Assembly (NCBI GenBank): GCA_001936135.1
Contig: CP012812.1
Coordinates: forward strand, 2,294,001 to 2,358,000
Reading direction: 5' to 3'
Length of the DNA stretch: 64,000 bases
Source: Saccharomycopsis fibuligera x Saccharomycopsis cf. fibuligera
Lineage: Eukaryota; Ascomycota; Saccharomycetes; Ascoideales; Saccharomycopsidaceae
The notes beneath the pieces are model-generated. The model did not search any database. It was not told the origin of the DNA and saw nothing but the letters and a program-made list of their open reading frames with translations. Below are positions 21,067 to 31,048 of the stretch, in pieces. How positions within the stretch are numbered: the stretch's first letter is position 1; every line of letters starts with the position of its first letter. The position numbers and the translations under genes were made by a program.

Positions 21067-21475
21067 ACATCAGCAGAAGCTTTCACTACGCGTGTGTGCG
21101 ATTACCGTGAGCACACTGCGTGTTAACACGGAGAAAAATGATCAAAACGATAACTACAGGGGCAAAACAGGGTAAACGGTACTGGCACTAGTGTTTGGGT
21201 ACCCGGCGCTTCACCTGTCACTGTATTCGGAGCTCATAACCTCTGCGAAATGACGTGTGCTGAGGTGCGTGAGAGTAGTTAAAGGTAATAAGAAGTTATT
21301 TCATGTATGTATCATATATTTGAATGATATATACTTCAATACACCGCAACATACGCTATAATACGTTCTCCTACGTCTGTGGCTGATAACTACTTTGCAA
21401 TACGCCACATGTGGCTGATGCACTAAATTTTTGGCGCTTTTTTTTTTTTTTTTTTTTTTCGTGCACCGCTCACAG

Positions 21476-21537
21476 TAATAATAATCATAATAATAAGAAT
21501 AGTAATAATAATAATAACAATAATAATAATAATAATC
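21476..21537 (+). repeat. AAT/ATAATA microsatellite
   Basis: About 20 imperfect AAT units with C and G interruptions between the GATA-factor and PWWP genes. Confidence 0.9.
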
Positions 21538-21750
21538 AAAAAGCGGCCTCGCGCTACTCCAACGCTTATCGACACACATCTACAGATGGATGGCCACTTA
21601 CTACCACCCGTTATCTCATCTTTTTCAAACTATAAGCAAAGCAAGATTTCAGCAAGAGATTCGACCAAAAAAATATTAACAAAAAACATCATATTTGGAC
21701 CAAAAAAATTAAAAAGCGCAAAACACAGCTATCGCGGTGTATAAAAGCCG

Positions 21751-24700
21751 ATGGTCAAGTACTCTGAGATTACCATTGGCGACTTGGTGCTTGTGTCCTG
21801 TCCCGGCTATCCACTCTGGCCTGCCTTGGTAACAAATCCTGATCTTATTCGCAATGATGTAGAAGAACAAGAAAAACCGCCTCCTACTAAAGATTGGTGG
21901 TCTCAATTTGCTAACGGTCTTGACAGCATCTCAAGATCAAATACACCATCTAGTCGGGCAAGTAGCATCAGTAATAACAACAACAGTGGTGAAAATAATA
22001 ATAGCAACAATACAAGTTCCAACCGAGGCGCTAAGTTGGTGCCGGTCTTATTCATTAATGATTCTTCTTACTTGTATGTCAAACCAGCACAACTCAAGAT
22101 TCTCACCCAAGAAACATGCCGTGAATTTATCAACAAGTACAAAAATATAGATCTGGTATCCTTGCATCAAATGAGAGCAAAGTTGACCTTTAAAGAAAAC
22201 CTTCCAGCATTGTTGCGTGCCTATGAGATTGCCCTAGAATATTCAATCCACGGAAACAGTTTTCCTCAAAATTCATTTCTGAATCAGCAAGTGCTGCTGA
22301 CTATGATTGGTTCAATAAACAATACTGACATATCTTCTCCCGAAAATAGTGAACAACAGCCGAAAAGAAGCCGGCATGACGCTGATACTTTTCAAGCACA
22401 GCATAGTCCTGATGTGCTGTCTTCTACTGCAGCAAATGAAAAAAATTCAGATAAATGTACCTCTCTACTGCGACTAAAGGACAGTGATAGTTATTCCGTG
22501 AGGCTCCAATTGAAACAAGCAAGTCTGCATACTTGTGATACCCCGTTATCATCTCCTGCTTCTGTAAAATCGGCAAATGAAAAAAGTACAACAAAAGATT
22601 CGTCTTTATCGCAAAACGATAAAGTGGCCATGAATCAGAGCAGTTTTACAACCTTTATTGCTCCATCAGCTTTGAAAAAAAAGGACGAATTATCGAATAG
22701 AGCGGTGAGGCTCAAACTAGAATCCACTGATCGACGCATTTCTGTTTCTCCGTCATCTACTCTTGTCGATGAATCAGGTAAGGAAAATTCTTTGGAAGCC
22801 GGCATTACAATAAATTCTGCAGATTTCCCTGTTGCTGATATACTGGAACACAAGAAAGGTCAAGGACATACCCCAGATGAGGCTCCCTTTAATTCGACAA
22901 TGCTAAGCAAATCAACAACAGAAAATTCAAGTAATAATGGTGCAGCCATGACCCCAGTTGATGATGATGAACCATCTTGGCTGAAAGTGACCCGCAAAGC
23001 TATAAAAATTCAAGAATTAATAAATAAAGGAGAAAGTACCCCCACTCCCAGTAGCGCATTATCTTCTTCTTCTTCTTCTTCTTCTTCTTCTTCTTCTTCT
23101 TTTCCCAACAACAGTCTAAATGGTACGACTGTCAAAGTGAAGCCGGAACCTCGAGAACAAATCTGTTTCAAAATTATTCGTCGCAGCAGGAATGACAGAT
23201 TAGGCGAAATACGAAAACTTAATTCATTGCTGCGCAGACAGGTGCAAACGGTAAAAAAAGACATAGATGTGAGGAAAAAACCAAAGATAAAAAAAGAGGA
23301 CACAGGGACATGGATTTTCAACATAATAGTACCCAAGGGTCGACCAGACCCCGAAATTTTGAAATCTACCACTTGGTCGAAATCAGTTGATTCAACTGTG
23401 GAAGAAGCAGTGCCTAAAAGGGGTCGTGGCAGGCCGAGGGGTTCCTTAAAAGTAAAACTGGAAATAGCTTCTACTACCAACATTATCACCGAATCTGCAC
23501 CAGTTCCATTAAATATAGAACCACAAAAACGACCAAGAGGAAGACCACCAAAGAACAAAGATAAAGTACAGCAGAAGCAGCAACCACAACAGCAACAAAA
23601 TTATTATCATCATCATCAACGGAAGCAACAACTTGACGAAGATTTTTATTTCTATTATGACAAAAACCCGCAAGAAGCCGTTTATATGCTTGGCCCAATT
23701 GATGATAACGTATTCATGAGCCTAGTACCATACACAACCGAAAACGAGTACATAATTAAAGAAATGGAAAACCTAACCACTAGCAAACTTATTCCTGTAA
23801 TTGATAAATTCAAGGATTATTTTGTGGGGCCACATTGCCCGTTTTTGCAAAAAATCAAAACTGAAAACAAAAGAATTATCAAGCATCCTTCAAAGCTTCA
23901 AAAAATCCTTACACAATTGAAAAATTACAAACTTACAAAGAAAAATAACAAAAACTTGACATCTTCTACCAAAGAATCGTATCGTTTCAAAAGTCATCGT
24001 GCATTGACTTCAAAATCAACATTACAAAACATGTCTGACTATTTGGCCCTCGATGTAATCATTGTCGAAGAAATTGAAAACGTTATTAAGCAAGTCGCAG
24101 CATTACTCAACATCACCCTCTATGGCCGAGTCTCTGACAAAACCAACGAATTCAAAACCAGCACCTGGATGCGCAAGAATCCAATAATTAAAAATCGGAT
24201 AATTGGCTGTGTCAAACGTATTTTATGGGATACGTTTGAATTTAGCGGAGAAACTGTTGATGTGATAGTGAAACGAGTAGCGAGAATAACGGGCCATTAT
24301 TACAATTATTATTATTGCAAACATTACGATAATGCGAATATGAGCGCTGGAAATGAAGAAATTAATACAAAACATTGTTGGAACGCCATCAACAATGGTG
24401 GTGGAAATGGGAAGTATGGCGTTTTGGGTAATGGCGATGGAAATGCGGAGAAGGAGGATAGCGAGGATGATGAGAGCGAAGATGAGTATGGCGATATCGC
24501 GGCACAACCTAGGGATGATGCTGACGCAAAAAAGATTAAAGTTAAGGCAAAGGCAAGAAAAGGTCCTTCTAGGAAAAAAATCAAGTCGGAAAGCCATATG
24601 GATAGTAATAACGCAGCATTTTCCAGTTTGACCGACAGTGGTGCTAAAAATTCAAAATCAACAAGTTATAAAAATAAAGGAAACATTAGCACTACCAGTG

Positions 24701-24951
24701 ATGGTCATGCTGCTCCTGGTGATTTTGCTTCTACTGTTGATAGCAAATCCTATTTAACCAGAAAATGCCATCGTGGCATTGTTGTCAGTTATACCGATAT
24801 ATTATGTTTCAAAAATCACATTGTAAAACAAAGAAGCGGTACAGGAAGAAGTTTTCCTGGTTATCAAAAACGGATGGGGAAAGGTAATGGCGGAAGATTG
24901 CTTTATAAAGATTTTGTGGAGATGGTTAGTGTCGAAGAGGAGCATTTTTGA
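21751..24951 (+). CDS. PWWP-domain protein with two AT-hooks, probable chromatin factor
   Basis: The 1066-residue protein opens with a PWWP domain: residues 7-32 read ITIGDLVLVSCPGYPLWPAL (the PWWP core appears as YPLWPA), and the domain resumes at about 92-120 (LVPVLFINDSSYLYVKPAQL) after a Ser/Asn-rich insertion. Two AT-hooks, KRGRGRPRG (about 556) and KRPRGRPPK (about 592), bind the minor groove of AT-rich DNA. A polySer run lies at about 438-451. A folded, conserved-looking region follows at about 640-850 (LALDVIIVEEIENVIKQVAA), and the C-terminus has acidic and basic tracts. PWWP domains read H3K36-methylated nucleosomes. S. cerevisiae Ioc4 also has an N-terminal PWWP, but is much shorter and I see no other similarity, so I give no gene symbol. 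Confidence 0.75.
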   Translation: MVKYSEITIGDLVLVSCPGYPLWPALVTNPDLIRNDVEEQEKPPPTKDWWSQFANGLDSISRSNTPSSRASSISNNNNSGENNNSNNTSSNRGAKLVPVLFINDSSYLYVKPAQLKILTQETCREFINKYKNIDLVSLHQMRAKLTFKENLPALLRAYEIALEYSIHGNSFPQNSFLNQQVLLTMIGSINNTDISSPENSEQQPKRSRHDADTFQAQHSPDVLSSTAANEKNSDKCTSLLRLKDSDSYSVRLQLKQASLHTCDTPLSSPASVKSANEKSTTKDSSLSQNDKVAMNQSSFTTFIAPSALKKKDELSNRAVRLKLESTDRRISVSPSSTLVDESGKENSLEAGITINSADFPVADILEHKKGQGHTPDEAPFNSTMLSKSTTENSSNNGAAMTPVDDDEPSWLKVTRKAIKIQELINKGESTPTPSSALSSSSSSSSSSSSSFPNNSLNGTTVKVKPEPREQICFKIIRRSRNDRLGEIRKLNSLLRRQVQTVKKDIDVRKKPKIKKEDTGTWIFNIIVPKGRPDPEILKSTTWSKSVDSTVEEAVPKRGRGRPRGSLKVKLEIASTTNIITESAPVPLNIEPQKRPRGRPPKNKDKVQQKQQPQQQQNYYHHHQRKQQLDEDFYFYYDKNPQEAVYMLGPIDDNVFMSLVPYTTENEYIIKEMENLTTSKLIPVIDKFKDYFVGPHCPFLQKIKTENKRIIKHPSKLQKILTQLKNYKLTKKNNKNLTSSTKESYRFKSHRALTSKSTLQNMSDYLALDVIIVEEIENVIKQVAALLNITLYGRVSDKTNEFKTSTWMRKNPIIKNRIIGCVKRILWDTFEFSGETVDVIVKRVARITGHYYNYYYCKHYDNANMSAGNEEINTKHCWNAINNGGGNGKYGVLGNGDGNAEKEDSEDDESEDEYGDIAAQPRDDADAKKIKVKAKARKGPSRKKIKSESHMDSNNAAFSSLTDSGAKNSKSTSYKNKGNISTTSDGHAAPGDFASTVDSKSYLTRKCHRGIVVSYTDILCFKNHIVKQRSGTGRSFPGYQKRMGKGNGGRLLYKDFVEMVSVEEEHF
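23062..23102 (+). repeat. (TCT)n polySer-coding run
   Basis: About 13 TCT units in the PWWP gene encode a serine homopolymer. Confidence 0.95.
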
Positions 24952-26968
24952 TTATTTTCAAATTTTTTTTGTTTTTTTTTTTATTTTTTTATTTTTTTTT
25001 TGGGAAGTAGTTTCGACTTGTTTTGTCAATTTTGTGGAGAGGGATGGAATATGTGACTAGGTGATTATGTCATTGGATAGCGTGGGTATATCATTGGAAA
25101 GCGATGCTATTATGAATGCACACCCTCAACGACTAGGTGGTATGATTCAGAAGGAAAGATAAATCAGGAATTCTTTGATCTGGGTTTTTTTTGATTTATG
25201 GCCCTTTTTTTCAGTTTTATTTCGTTGTCTGAAGCTATTTTTTTCTTTTTTCTTTTTTTTTTTTTTTTTTTCTTGATGGGAATTTTTCTTTTTGTTTGTT
25301 ATCTTTTTCACACCTGTAAACTTGATCTTTACTATTGATTTCTTGCTTGTCTTCCTTTGTTTAGATATCAATAATTGTATCACCGCTTTTTATTTGGTTT
25401 TTTTTTTTTATGTGTGCGTTTTCACCTGGTCAATTGGTGAAAGTTAATATTTCCAGTTGCTTAGTGAATGATTAGCTTATTTTAATTTATGTTTTTGTCA
25501 TTATACTAACATTGTTTTATTTGTTTTTCTTTATTTTCGATTCTGACATCTGTGTTCAATATACGTGTGTCCTGCTGGCTAATTTTCGTATTACTCTATG
25601 ATCAGATATTTTCCACAATACAATATAGAAACAAAAACCTCTCACCTGTACTTTTTTGTTTTTGTTGGTTTCTTTTTATGTTTAGATTTTTAATTTTCCT
25701 TATTAATTATACTTTTTTTTCTCTTTTTTTTTTTTTGCCTTTCATAGTCATAGTCATACATACAAACGTAAGGCCGCTTTGTACATTTGAAATCCTTATT
25801 CCATAGCTTGGTGTATCTGTTATCTAGGTAGCTTAATCTCCAAAATTTTTCACACTTGGTGACCATTGCAGCTGAGTGGGCCAATACGGATAAATATATG
25901 CATTGATCTTCTCAGTTCCGGAACAAAATGTTTAAAAACAAATGTTTAGTATATCCATTTATATTCAAAAAGATAGGACATGAATATTGTATGGTACTAG
26001 CACCCGTGTCTTGGCTCATAGGCCTGGAAATTCTCAGAAGAATAATTTCTTCGATTGTTTTATGTAGCATCAACACCGTTCCTATTCAGGCACTTCTGGG
26101 TATAAATCTCAGGAATTAGCACAAAACCCTCTGAGCTATTTCACGAACCTAGTTTTTGGAAAGCAAAAACTTCTTTAACCACTACTATGTACAGTTGAGT
26201 GAATACCGACAGTTTGGTGTTATTGATTTGCAATGTTATACATTTACTGAAAAATGAATTTTTTTAAAATTATTCCCGCTATAGAACTTTCAACAGGACT
26301 CGTGCAGCGCCTGCCATACAAGAGCGGTATCATAGAATTAAATGTTTTTAGGCTTGGTTGTTTACATAATATGTATACCTACTATCTGGATATAACTGAT
26401 GGAGACTGTATTCTCATAGTTTTATCCTTTCACACAAAAGATCGATATAGTACGCATATCTAAATATACCTTATAAAACTAAATATATAGTAAATATAGT
26501 ATGATTTAGCCTCTTTTATCCGGAAGAAACTTATAAGATACAATCTCTATAATAAAAATGATAATAATATGTAACATAAGCAGACAAAATTCCGCCAATC
26601 TTCTCAGGCACGGTGATCTTATCTTCATTCATTTACTCGTTCTTCTATTATATTCTACGCTATTAGCCTTACCTTTTGAATGATCACTATTAGTTTCACT
26701 TTAGTGATATATTGATTATCTTCTTACCGCGATGTTCCCTAAAGTTGACTGTTCAATTTGAAATTATCACCGCTTCTTCTATTTTGTTGTGTATACATCT
26801 GAATCGTTGCATGGCTTAATTTATGTTAAACATAATTTTCAATAACAAGGAAATTTTGATTATCTCTTTTTGATTTTTTTTGATTTTGCAGGAAAATGTT
26901 TTTATTAAGATCACCGTTCTCGTTTAACTTTAATTTAGTTTGCAGTCTTTTAACTATTCGCTTAAATC
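24952..26968. other. Long gene-free AT-rich stretch left of the LINE cluster
   Basis: About 2 kb with no supportable gene. The first 800 bp is very T-rich on the plus strand (runs at 24965-25005, 25240-25271, 25400-25410, 25710-25736). ATG-started frames at 25928-26119 and 26254-26463 are 63 and 69 codons long, resemble nothing I know and are probably chance. An inverted repeat ATCACTA/TAGTGAT lies around 26685-26714. There may be further, unrecognisable retroelement debris. Confidence 0.5.
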
Positions 26969-29180
26969 ATGCATGATCATTATAAGGTATGGCCCCATAT
27001 TCAACAGTTGCTCTTATCAGAATTCAATCATATTTCACGACCAGGAGATATTCCTACGAATTACACTTTGGTTCATATCAAGTTACTCCCTAAGCAAAAT
27101 AAGGATGCTACCCTTATAGCAAATTACCGTCCCGTTTCCCTCATTAATGCGAATCTCAGACTTTTATCAGCGATTTTAAATAGCCGCCTCCTAACTGACT
27201 TACCGTCTCTCATCCATGTTGATCAAAAAGGAATTATTCCTAATAGATTGTCTGAAACGCATGTTCACAAGTTTAAAGCGGTATATGACGCAATGCTATC
27301 AACCAGTCAAAGTTTTACAGTCAATGATCAGGCTCGAGTATTAATTGCAGACTTCTGAATTGGGTTTAACAAAATATCACACAGTTATTTGAGATGTGCT
27401 TTCCAGGGATACAATTTAGGCACGAAATTTTAAAGATTGTTGCTCTCAATTTTAACGTCCGGAGTAGCACGATTAGCGTTTTGGCAGTTCGTTTCCGTTC
27501 CTCAACGGAACCCTCCAAGGAAACCCGCTAAGCCCATCGCTTTTTGTCTTGGAACTTGAGCCTCTACTTTGTCACTTGAGAAAAAATATAAGAGGAATGG
27601 CTTTGAGCTCTTTTCTGTTGAAGCGATTCCACCCTATACTTAAAACCCAGGCTTTCGCAGATGATGTTACAGTTTTTCTATCTACCAACAATGACTTGTC
27701 AACATGCTTAGAGATTTCAAGCAGTATAAATTGTGTACTGGCAGTCGCTTAACCCACGCTAAATCATCTTTTTTGATTTCAGGCCGTCAGCATGCAGAAG
27801 GTCTGGCAACTTTGCCAAACATCTATAGAGATATTCCAACCAATAAGATGTCATATCTTCATCCTCCTCAGATAAAGTACTTGGGTATTAATCTGGGATT
27901 TCAGGAAGAAGATATGAGAAAAAGTTTGGAAAAAAAGCTAAATTACAAGTATCATATTACCAAAAAGTCATATCTGCCGCTGCATCAAAAAGTCATTGGA
28001 TATAATACATACATCATTTTTCAAATATATTGCCACGAAAGTATGTGTTCCCTAACGTCAAATCAGATACAAACGCTAGAGAAATCTTTCACTAGGCAAA
28101 ACCGTAAGGTGGCATATATATCAATGGATACTTTTAAAACATTGAAGAATTTTGGAGGTTTTGATATGACTGATCTAAACATTCAGATTCGTTACATCAA
28201 GGCTAATTATCCTCATAATATTCTTTGAAAAAAAGCCATCGCAGGCCACGCAAATTTTCCGATGCAAAACTCAATATTCCATCGACGAGTTAATGGACTT
28301 CGCTTACCAGAAGCATTATACAGAACAACGCGCAAGGCTACATAGACAAGGGATTAGTTTTATGAACTCACTTGGGCACTATTCTAACGTCATAAATGAC
28401 ACAATCAGAACTCAGTATTGGCGTGTGCCATTGACTGGGAAAACCCTAGCTTGTCCCCCACATGCAGGCAGAAATTTTTGGAAGATCTCTGACATCTTCA
28501 ACCACCGAATGTTTCTGGAAGCAGAAAGATTGATCATAAAAAGTTTGCTGATCTTTATACAAACCTTGAACAAGCAAAGGTAGACCAGCTGAAATACTCA
28601 AAAAGATTACAGTCTTTCTGCCCAACAAGTGATGACCAAAAGAAAAGGTGTTCCCGGCAAATTAACAAACTCAAATGGACACACCCTGGATCCATGGAAT
28701 ACCTACATATTTTCAACCTCGGCATTTTGCTTTACTAGATGGAAAGTGGCCCGTACCGTTTATATTCTTACCAAGCCCCACTCCTTCATAGCAAAGCACA
28801 CTACCTTAACCATTACGTTTTGGGATGCAAACCTTCTCAAGCCATCTGGAAGAAAACCGAACCTGATGTTCCTTTAAAGTGGAGTTTGCTTGTACGTCCA
28901 ATTCAAAATTACAGCTGGTCCTTGAATTTACAGTTGTACAAAATGTTATGGCGATCTCATCACAATTCTAACTTTTATTACACACCACAATTATATTATC
29001 CTATTTCCCTTTTCATTTATTTTATGTATCCTTTCTATCGCTAATCTGGGTTTTTAGTGAGTAAAGATCTCACACTGCTACTGGTCGTGAGACCAGTAGC
29101 GTCTTATGAAGATTTTCCCCATTCGGGTCCAGGCATATGAGATTTATATAGTCTTAATAACTCGACCCTTATTAAGAAAA
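26969..29180 (+). mobile_element. LINE-A: decayed L1-like (Zorro-type) non-LTR retrotransposon
   Basis: Broken plus-strand frames line up as the second half of a LINE ORF2. 26969-27358 gives the RT N-terminus (ANYRPVSLINANLRLLSAIL, then HVDQKGIIPNRLSETHVHKF) and ends with a TGA inside motif A, just after IADF. Motif B (GNPLSPSLFVLELEPL) is at 27519-27566 and the catalytic motif C AFADDVTVFLS at 27651-27683. A frameshift near 27715 moves to the frame 27704-28228 (thumb, YLGINLGF). Further frames at 28293-28583 and 28739-29044 carry the tail, with HSKAHYLNHYVLGCKPSQAIW resembling the C-terminal knuckle. No endonuclease domain is present, so it is 5'-truncated. At least one stop and several frameshifts make it inactive. 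It shares RT layout with LINE-B but not close sequence, so it is a separate family. Confidence 0.85.
29077..29176 (+). other. Stem-loop cluster in the LINE-A 3' region
   Basis: Just after the last LINE-A frame there is a perfect 10-bp stem, GCTACTGGTC (29077-29086) with GACCAGTAGC (29091-29100), closed by GTGA, a GNRA-type tetraloop. A small CCC/GGG hairpin follows (29118-29127), then an 8-bp stem CTTAATAA (29153-29160)/TTATTAAG (29169-29176). The loop of this last stem contains GACCC (29164-29168), which can pair with GGGTC at 29125-29129, so a pseudoknot is possible. Stem-loops at LINE 3' ends are known in some families to be recognised by the reverse transcriptase; here that role is inferred. 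Confidence 0.6.
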
Positions 29181-29376
29181 TTGTTGCAAACTTTTTCCTT
29201 TATTGTGTTCGCATTCCTGATCAGTCTGTGTTCACAACCGTCCAGATAAGAGCCACCTCGAGTTTATTGTCGAAACTTTTGTATAAAGGTCGGCCTCGTG
29301 TTCCTTTCAATTTGTGTATATGGCGATGGGCGGAGTAAATGAAAAACCGAAATACCCATCGATAACTATAATAACC
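29181..29376. other. Spacer between LINE-A and LINE-B
   Basis: About 200 bp with no recognisable gene or repeat; it may be the remaining LINE-A 3' untranslated region or original target DNA. Confidence 0.4.
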
Positions 29377-30990
29377 TTTTTTTTTCACACACAGTATCGA
29401 TTTATTATTTCTATATAAACGATAGAAAATATAATCTTATAAATTTATCTTTATATATACAGTATTTTTTTTTTTTTTTTGAGGGTCATTGATTTGTTGC
29501 CGGAACTTTTTTTTTTTTGAGGGTCATTGCTTTGCTGTCGACAGATAAAAAAAAAGGGTCTCACTTCAATACCATCTTCCACTCACTAAGATAACACTGA
29601 TGTGTTATCTAATTCATTACCGTGGTGATGTAGTAAATAAGACTGGAGATTGGAATGGTTTTCCAATCAAAGTCCTTATCTTGCCGTAGGCGGGAGTATT
29701 TCTTTTGGAATATCAAGTAGTTGTCGACCTGGATTAATTCTCGAGTATCACTGGATGGAAGGATGAGGCTGTCCCAGCTCAATTCCTTATTTGTATGTAA
29801 CTTTTTCCATAGTGCTCGTGCCACTGGACATTTAACCAAAAAGTGCTCCATTTGTTTGTTGATAGCATCTTCATATGACTGTTGTTTGTGCTTTTTACGT
29901 GATAAATCTTTGGAGCAGCACTTACATTCCTCACCTTGGAATTTGAACTTCTCGACTCCGAGGTGGAATGTGTGTATATTCTCGAAGCAGCCAGGGTGCT
30001 TGAACGTTTGTTTGTTTAGCATTTGCCAGAATGTTTTGCGCTGAAGCCCAAGGATACCAGGATTGTGTTTGTTGGGGACTACTTGTTTCCACAGAGCTAT
30101 TATGTTTGCTTCTGTGGCTGTCAACGTGAAGCACTGTTCTGGGTTCTGTGCCAGTATAGATTGCCCTTGGCCTTCTCCTCCGTCAACTGTATCGAAAACA
30201 TCTCTCCACCAGAATTGAGTGTCAATATGTCCTGGTTTACGTTCGAGCTCATAGCGTACTTTAAAAAAGTGATCTAGAAGAAGTTGTAGCTTCGCTCTGA
30301 AGAGCTTCAAGTATGGGTCGCTTTTATCTAGAAACAATTTTTGTGCAATTTGTGCTTTTCAATACGTGAGCTGTGCTTTGAGGTCTATCATGCCATAACC
30401 CCCTTTATGTCTATGTGTCTTAAGTGTCTCGAGGGAGACATTCGTGGCGTTTAGACACTGTTTGAAAGCCATCTCGATTGCGTTTATTTGTTTGTCGGTG
30501 AGATTTTGATGAATCTCCTTGTAGTAGAGTTTTGAACAGATAAAAGTATTATAGGCCATGACTTGACTTGACGGCGGCAAATGTTTGATGTTGGAAATGT
30601 TGAACTTTGCGTACATTGTTTGTATCAAGTTTTTTGGCCATCCCTGGTTCGGAATTTTAATCCCGAGATAGGTTAGTTTATAGTCAACCTTTACTCGCTC
30701 AATCGGAACGTCAAAAAGCTGCATTTCAGTTTTTGCTATATCCGTGGCGTATGGGGAAATGAGTATTTTTGATTTATCATAGTTCAAACTTCCTCCCATT
30801 ATCGAGCAGAATTCTTGGATCGTTTGGATTGCTGACTCCATGTCCTGATTACCATCTGCAAAAATGGTAATATCATCGGCGAAGGCTAGGTGTGTGACTT
30901 TTATTGGGCTAAGATATTTTGTATTAATAGTGAAGCCTTGTAGTTTTCTCTCAACATTCCGTAGAAGGGGCTCAACTGCCAGTACGGGGG
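29377..30990 (-). mobile_element. LINE-B copy 2: 5'-truncated, composite 3' end
   Basis: This is the longest LINE-B copy. On the minus strand it enters inside RT motif B (PVLAVEPLL) and runs through motif C to the end of ORF2 (29609), then a 3' region. Three T-run-started pieces lie at its low-coordinate end: 29377-29464 (tail plus the terminal CACACA/ATCGATTT family end), 29465-29506 (T run plus GAGGGTCATTG), and 29507 onward (T run, GAGGGTCATTG and then the long body). The order looks like repeated truncated insertions or insertions using different 3' ends. No target-site duplication was found. The truncated 5' end is 58 bp upstream of tRNA-Val. Confidence 0.88.
29609..30990 (-). pseudogene. 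LINE-B ORF2 C-terminal part (reverse transcriptase), one in-frame stop
   Basis: About 460 codons stay in one frame, broken only by a TGA at 30359-30361 (between LKAQLTY and KAQIAQKLF). The RT part has the catalytic AFADDITIFAD (codons for the FADD core at 30869-30886 on the plus coordinates) and the thumb-type motif YKLTYLGIKIP. The C-terminal region holds a C-X-C-C...H...C knuckle (ECKCCSKDL and EHFLVKCPVARALW), as in L1/Zorro-like ORF2 proteins. The endonuclease, RT motif A and the first half of motif B are missing. The single stop and the near identity to copy 1 suggest recent activity of the family. The frame has a CTG codon (30980-30982) where related RTs have Leu. Confidence 0.88.
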
Positions 30991-31048
30991 TAGACTTTTA
31001 CTCTCTAAAGTTATCTAGACTTATGTTACAATTTAATCAAATAAAAGT

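Larger units (their letters stand above)
20880..21750. other. Divergent promoter region, GATA factor / PWWP gene
   Basis: 871 bp between two divergent starts. It contains T-rich tracts (20991-21052, 21438-21460), an AAT-type microsatellite (about 21476-21537) and GATAA motifs at 21061 (GATAAG), 21149, 21385, 21565 (CTTATC) and 21611 (reverse). No gene seen. Confidence 0.65.

Noticed and set aside
25928-26463. Two short frames of 63 and 69 codons
   Set aside because: No recognisable family; isolated in AT-rich, gene-free DNA and probably chance.
26470-26620. Solo LTR
   Set aside because: Some AT-rich words look LTR-like, but I found no TG...CA ends, no target-site duplication and no second copy.
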